From: Candidatus Stahliibacteriota bacterium
Lineage (GTDB): Bacteria > Hydrothermota > Tepidihabitantia > SM23-42
NCBI GenBank assembly: GCA_030613445.1
Contig: JAUWLY010000130.1
Coordinates: 1-7,592 of the forward strand
Reading direction: 5' to 3'
DNA: 7,592 bases
Of this stretch, positions 5,897-7,592 are shown piece by piece. The notes under the pieces are model-generated. The model was not told the origin of the DNA. It worked only from the letters and a program-made list of their open reading frames with translations, and ran no database searches. A program made the position numbers and the translations under genes. Numbering within the stretch: position 1 is the stretch's first letter; each line of letters starts with the position of its first letter.

Positions 5897-6823
5897 ATGA
5901 AAATCCTCACAATTATCGGACCAACTGCTGTAGGTAAAACGAATATATCTATGAAGATCGCTCGAAAAATCTCTGGTGAAATAATATCGGCTGACTCACG
6001 GCAGATATACAAATATCTCGACATCGGCACAGCAAAACCGACACCAGAACAAAAACAGATAGCTACGTTTCACTTGATTGACTTTGTTGATCCGAATAAA
6101 AATTACTCATGTGGTCAATTCGCGCGTGATGCCGAAGCAAAAATTGAAGAAATCATGGAGCAGGATAAAGTACCGATCATTTGTGGCGGCACTGGTTTGT
6201 ATATCAAAACCCTTTTCCATCCGCTCCATGCACTCCCAGAGTCAAAACGTGAGATAAAAAAGAAGTTCCAGAATTCCTTGAAAAAATTCGGTGTTGATCA
6301 TCTCTATAGGAAACTGTTATTGATCGATCCGGAATTAGCAGAAAGGATCACGCCAAAGGATAAACAGCGTATCATGCGTGGCTTGGAAGTATATGAAATG
6401 ACCGGCACACCACTGAGTTTACTACTCAAAACAGAGAGAAAGAAAGCCAAATACGTACCCTGCTATATTGGTCTAAACCTTCCCCGGCGTGAATTATACC
6501 AGAGAATCAATGAACGCTTTGCTGCAATGATAAAACAAGGCTTGGTCAATGAAGTAAAAATGCTTTTGAGAAGAGGATATGATCCTACAGCGAGCGCGAT
6601 GCGCACAATAGGTTATAAAGAGATCATTGAATATTTGCAGGGCTATATAGCCCTCGAGGAAACAATCGAAAAAGCAAAAAGGCGAACTCGGAATTTTGCT
6701 AAACGCCAACTAACGTGGTTCAACAAAATCCTTGGCCTACAGTGGTTTAACCCAGTCGACGCTGACATTGTCAAATATATTATTGATCAATGGAAGGCTA
6801 ATGGATCAGCTGGTAAAAAATAA
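5897..6823 (+). CDS. miaA: tRNA dimethylallyltransferase
   Basis: MiaA transfers a dimethylallyl group from DMAPP to N6 of A37 in tRNAs reading UNN codons, giving i6A37, the substrate for MiaB. The 308 residues are the usual full length. GPTAVGKT (8-15) is the P-loop. SADSRQIYKYLDIGTAKP (31-48) holds the catalytic Asp (D33) and tRNA/DMAPP-binding residues. GGTGLY (97-102), the insertion domain with LYRKL and DPELAERI (~136-151), AMRTIGYKE (234-242) and the C-terminal RRTRNFAKRQLTWF (262-275) are all typical. The gene follows the prepilin peptidase after the palindromic element and has no SD. No good promoter was found, so it may be cotranscribed from the gene before it. It converges with cmk across only 17 bp. 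Confidence 0.97.
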   Translation: MKILTIIGPTAVGKTNISMKIARKISGEIISADSRQIYKYLDIGTAKPTPEQKQIATFHLIDFVDPNKNYSCGQFARDAEAKIEEIMEQDKVPIICGGTGLYIKTLFHPLHALPESKREIKKKFQNSLKKFGVDHLYRKLLLIDPELAERITPKDKQRIMRGLEVYEMTGTPLSLLLKTERKKAKYVPCYIGLNLPRRELYQRINERFAAMIKQGLVNEVKMLLRRGYDPTASAMRTIGYKEIIEYLQGYIALEETIEKAKRRTRNFAKRQLTWFNKILGLQWFNPVDADIVKYIIDQWKANGSAGKK

Positions 6824-6840
6824 CGGATACGAGTACGATT

Positions 6841-7515
6841 TTATAATCGTTCCCGTACTATCTTCTCGACAAAACTAATCTCTTGTTCAATTGTTAACTT
6901 TGTTGTATCAACAACAATAGCATCTTCAGCTTTTTTTAAAGGTGAATGTTGCCTGCTTGAGTCATACTTATCGCGAAATTTCAGATTTTTTATAACTTCA
7001 TTGAAATTTGATTCTATGTTTTTTTCGGATAGTTCTTTTCGTCTTCTTTGTGCCCTCACCTCTAGATCAGCCTGTACATAAATCTTTACCTGTGCATTTG
7101 GGAAAACAACTGTTCCAATATCTCGACCCTCACAGATTACTTTCTTTCCTTTAGCAACTTCACGTTGTTTCTCAACCATCCATTTACGTACTGCTGGAAT
7201 AGCGGAAATTTGTGAGACAAAATCATTTACTTGAGGTTTCCTTATTTCTAAAGTTACGTCTTTTTCATCAAGATATACGCGTGTCACACTGTTCTCTAGA
7301 CGCAAATCAATAGTCGTTGATGCTATTATTTCACTAACCAAACCCCTATCAATGTTGTCTTTATCACCATCTCGTTGTAGGTACTTCAATGTAATGGCCC
7401 GATACATTGCACCAGTATCAAGATAAAAAAAATGCAACCTTTTGGCAAGTTCTCTGGCGGTTGTACTCTTGCCCGAACCGGCTCCACCATCGATTGCTAC
7501 AACGAATTTTGCCAT
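6841..7515 (-). CDS. cmk: (d)CMP kinase
   Basis: Cytidylate kinase phosphorylates CMP and dCMP to the diphosphates using ATP, in the cytoplasm. The 224 residues are full length. GGAGSGKST (10-18) is the Walker A loop. LDTGAMYRA (32-40) binds the nucleotide monophosphate. CEGRDIGTVVFP (128-139) is the family signature with the CMP-contacting R131 and D132. RDKYDSSR (181-188) followed by SPL and DAIVVDTT (198-205) forms the C-terminal substrate/lid motif. The ATG at 7515 gives the standard start MAKFVVAIDG. A GGAG lies about 20 nt before it, too far for an ordinary SD. In many bacteria cmk sits beside aroA or rpsA, but neither is visible here. Confidence 0.96.
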   Translation of the reverse strand: MAKFVVAIDGGAGSGKSTTARELAKRLHFFYLDTGAMYRAITLKYLQRDGDKDNIDRGLVSEIIASTTIDLRLENSVTRVYLDEKDVTLEIRKPQVNDFVSQISAIPAVRKWMVEKQREVAKGKKVICEGRDIGTVVFPNAQVKIYVQADLEVRAQRRRKELSEKNIESNFNEVIKNLKFRDKYDSSRQHSPLKKAEDAIVVDTTKLTIEQEISFVEKIVRERL

Positions 7516-7539
7516 CTGTAATATGTTCTGATTAGCTCC

Positions 7540-7592
7540 TCATAATGTTTGGACATCTTGACATTTCTCCGCTGCATGACAATCCTTGCAGT
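7540..7592 (-). other. Unresolved fragment upstream of cmk (possible end of a CxxCH protein)
   Basis: Only 77 bases precede cmk in the window and several frames are open. One minus-strand frame reads CKDCHAAEKCQDVQTL and stops at TGA 7542-7540, 24 bp before cmk. CKDCH fits the CxxCH heme c-binding pattern. A second frame (TARIVMQRRNVKMSKHYEEL, then IRTYYRWQNSL) runs into cmk and stops at 7497. A plus-strand ATG at 7544 also begins an open frame (MFGHLDISPLHDNPCS). The sequence is too short to choose. Confidence 0.2.

Noticed and set aside
6835..6850. ACGATT-TTAT-AATCGT hairpin at the miaA/cmk convergent junction, as a bidirectional terminator
   Set aside because: The stem has 6 bp with only two G-C pairs, lies partly inside the cmk coding end, and lacks a T tract on either strand.
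1..7592. CRISPR array, tRNA or rRNA gene, riboswitch or integrated phage
   Set aside because: I saw no regularly spaced repeats, no tRNA cloverleaf, no rRNA-like stretch and no integrase or phage gene. The only repeats are the palindromic element and the 15-bp duplication in the peptide gene.

Overview
The window looks like chromosomal DNA from an AT-rich bacterium with a Gram-negative-type envelope. Two proteins read as outer-membrane beta-barrels, and one of them carries a ComEA-like helix-hairpin-helix domain, a combination I associate with the FCB group and nearby uncultured phyla such as WOR-3. That placement is inference; no rRNA or other phylogenetic marker is present. Promoters are sigma70-like (TTGACA / TATAAT) with a 16-bp spacer, unlike the usual Bacteroidetes type. 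Most genes lack a Shine-Dalgarno (SD) sequence.

Layout. Positions 1-4199 hold four leftward genes: a partial lysA-like PLP decarboxylase cut by the left edge (1-376), an HhH-plus-barrel protein (467-2197), a small barrel protein (2194-2910) and a long-form NfeD membrane protease (2952-4199). The two barrel genes share an ATGA stop/start. lysA has its own promoter in the 90-bp gap behind the HhH gene. Positions 4200-4348 form a divergent promoter region. To its right is a very small gene (4349-4471) for a 40-residue, almost purely basic lysine-rich peptide, with a consensus promoter, a consensus SD and a strong intrinsic terminator. Next comes a rightward group: a HepT/DUF86-like protein (4572-4994), a prepilin peptidase (4991-5761, TTG start overlapping the previous stop), a 108-bp palindromic element (5772-5879) and miaA (5897-6823). 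cmk (6841-7515) converges on miaA from the right. Behind cmk, the last ~75 bases hold only an unresolved fragment.

How the parts fit. lysA (lysine and peptidoglycan precursor), miaA (tRNA i6A37) and cmk (pyrimidine nucleotides) are housekeeping genes. The NfeD, barrel, HhH-barrel and prepilin peptidase genes all concern the envelope, and a link to pili or DNA at the cell surface is possible but unproven. The points most worth a second look are the 40-residue basic peptide, the leaderless promoter geometry (-10, five bases, ATG) at two divergent genes, the long-armed palindrome, and the HepT-like protein lacking the usual catalytic histidine.
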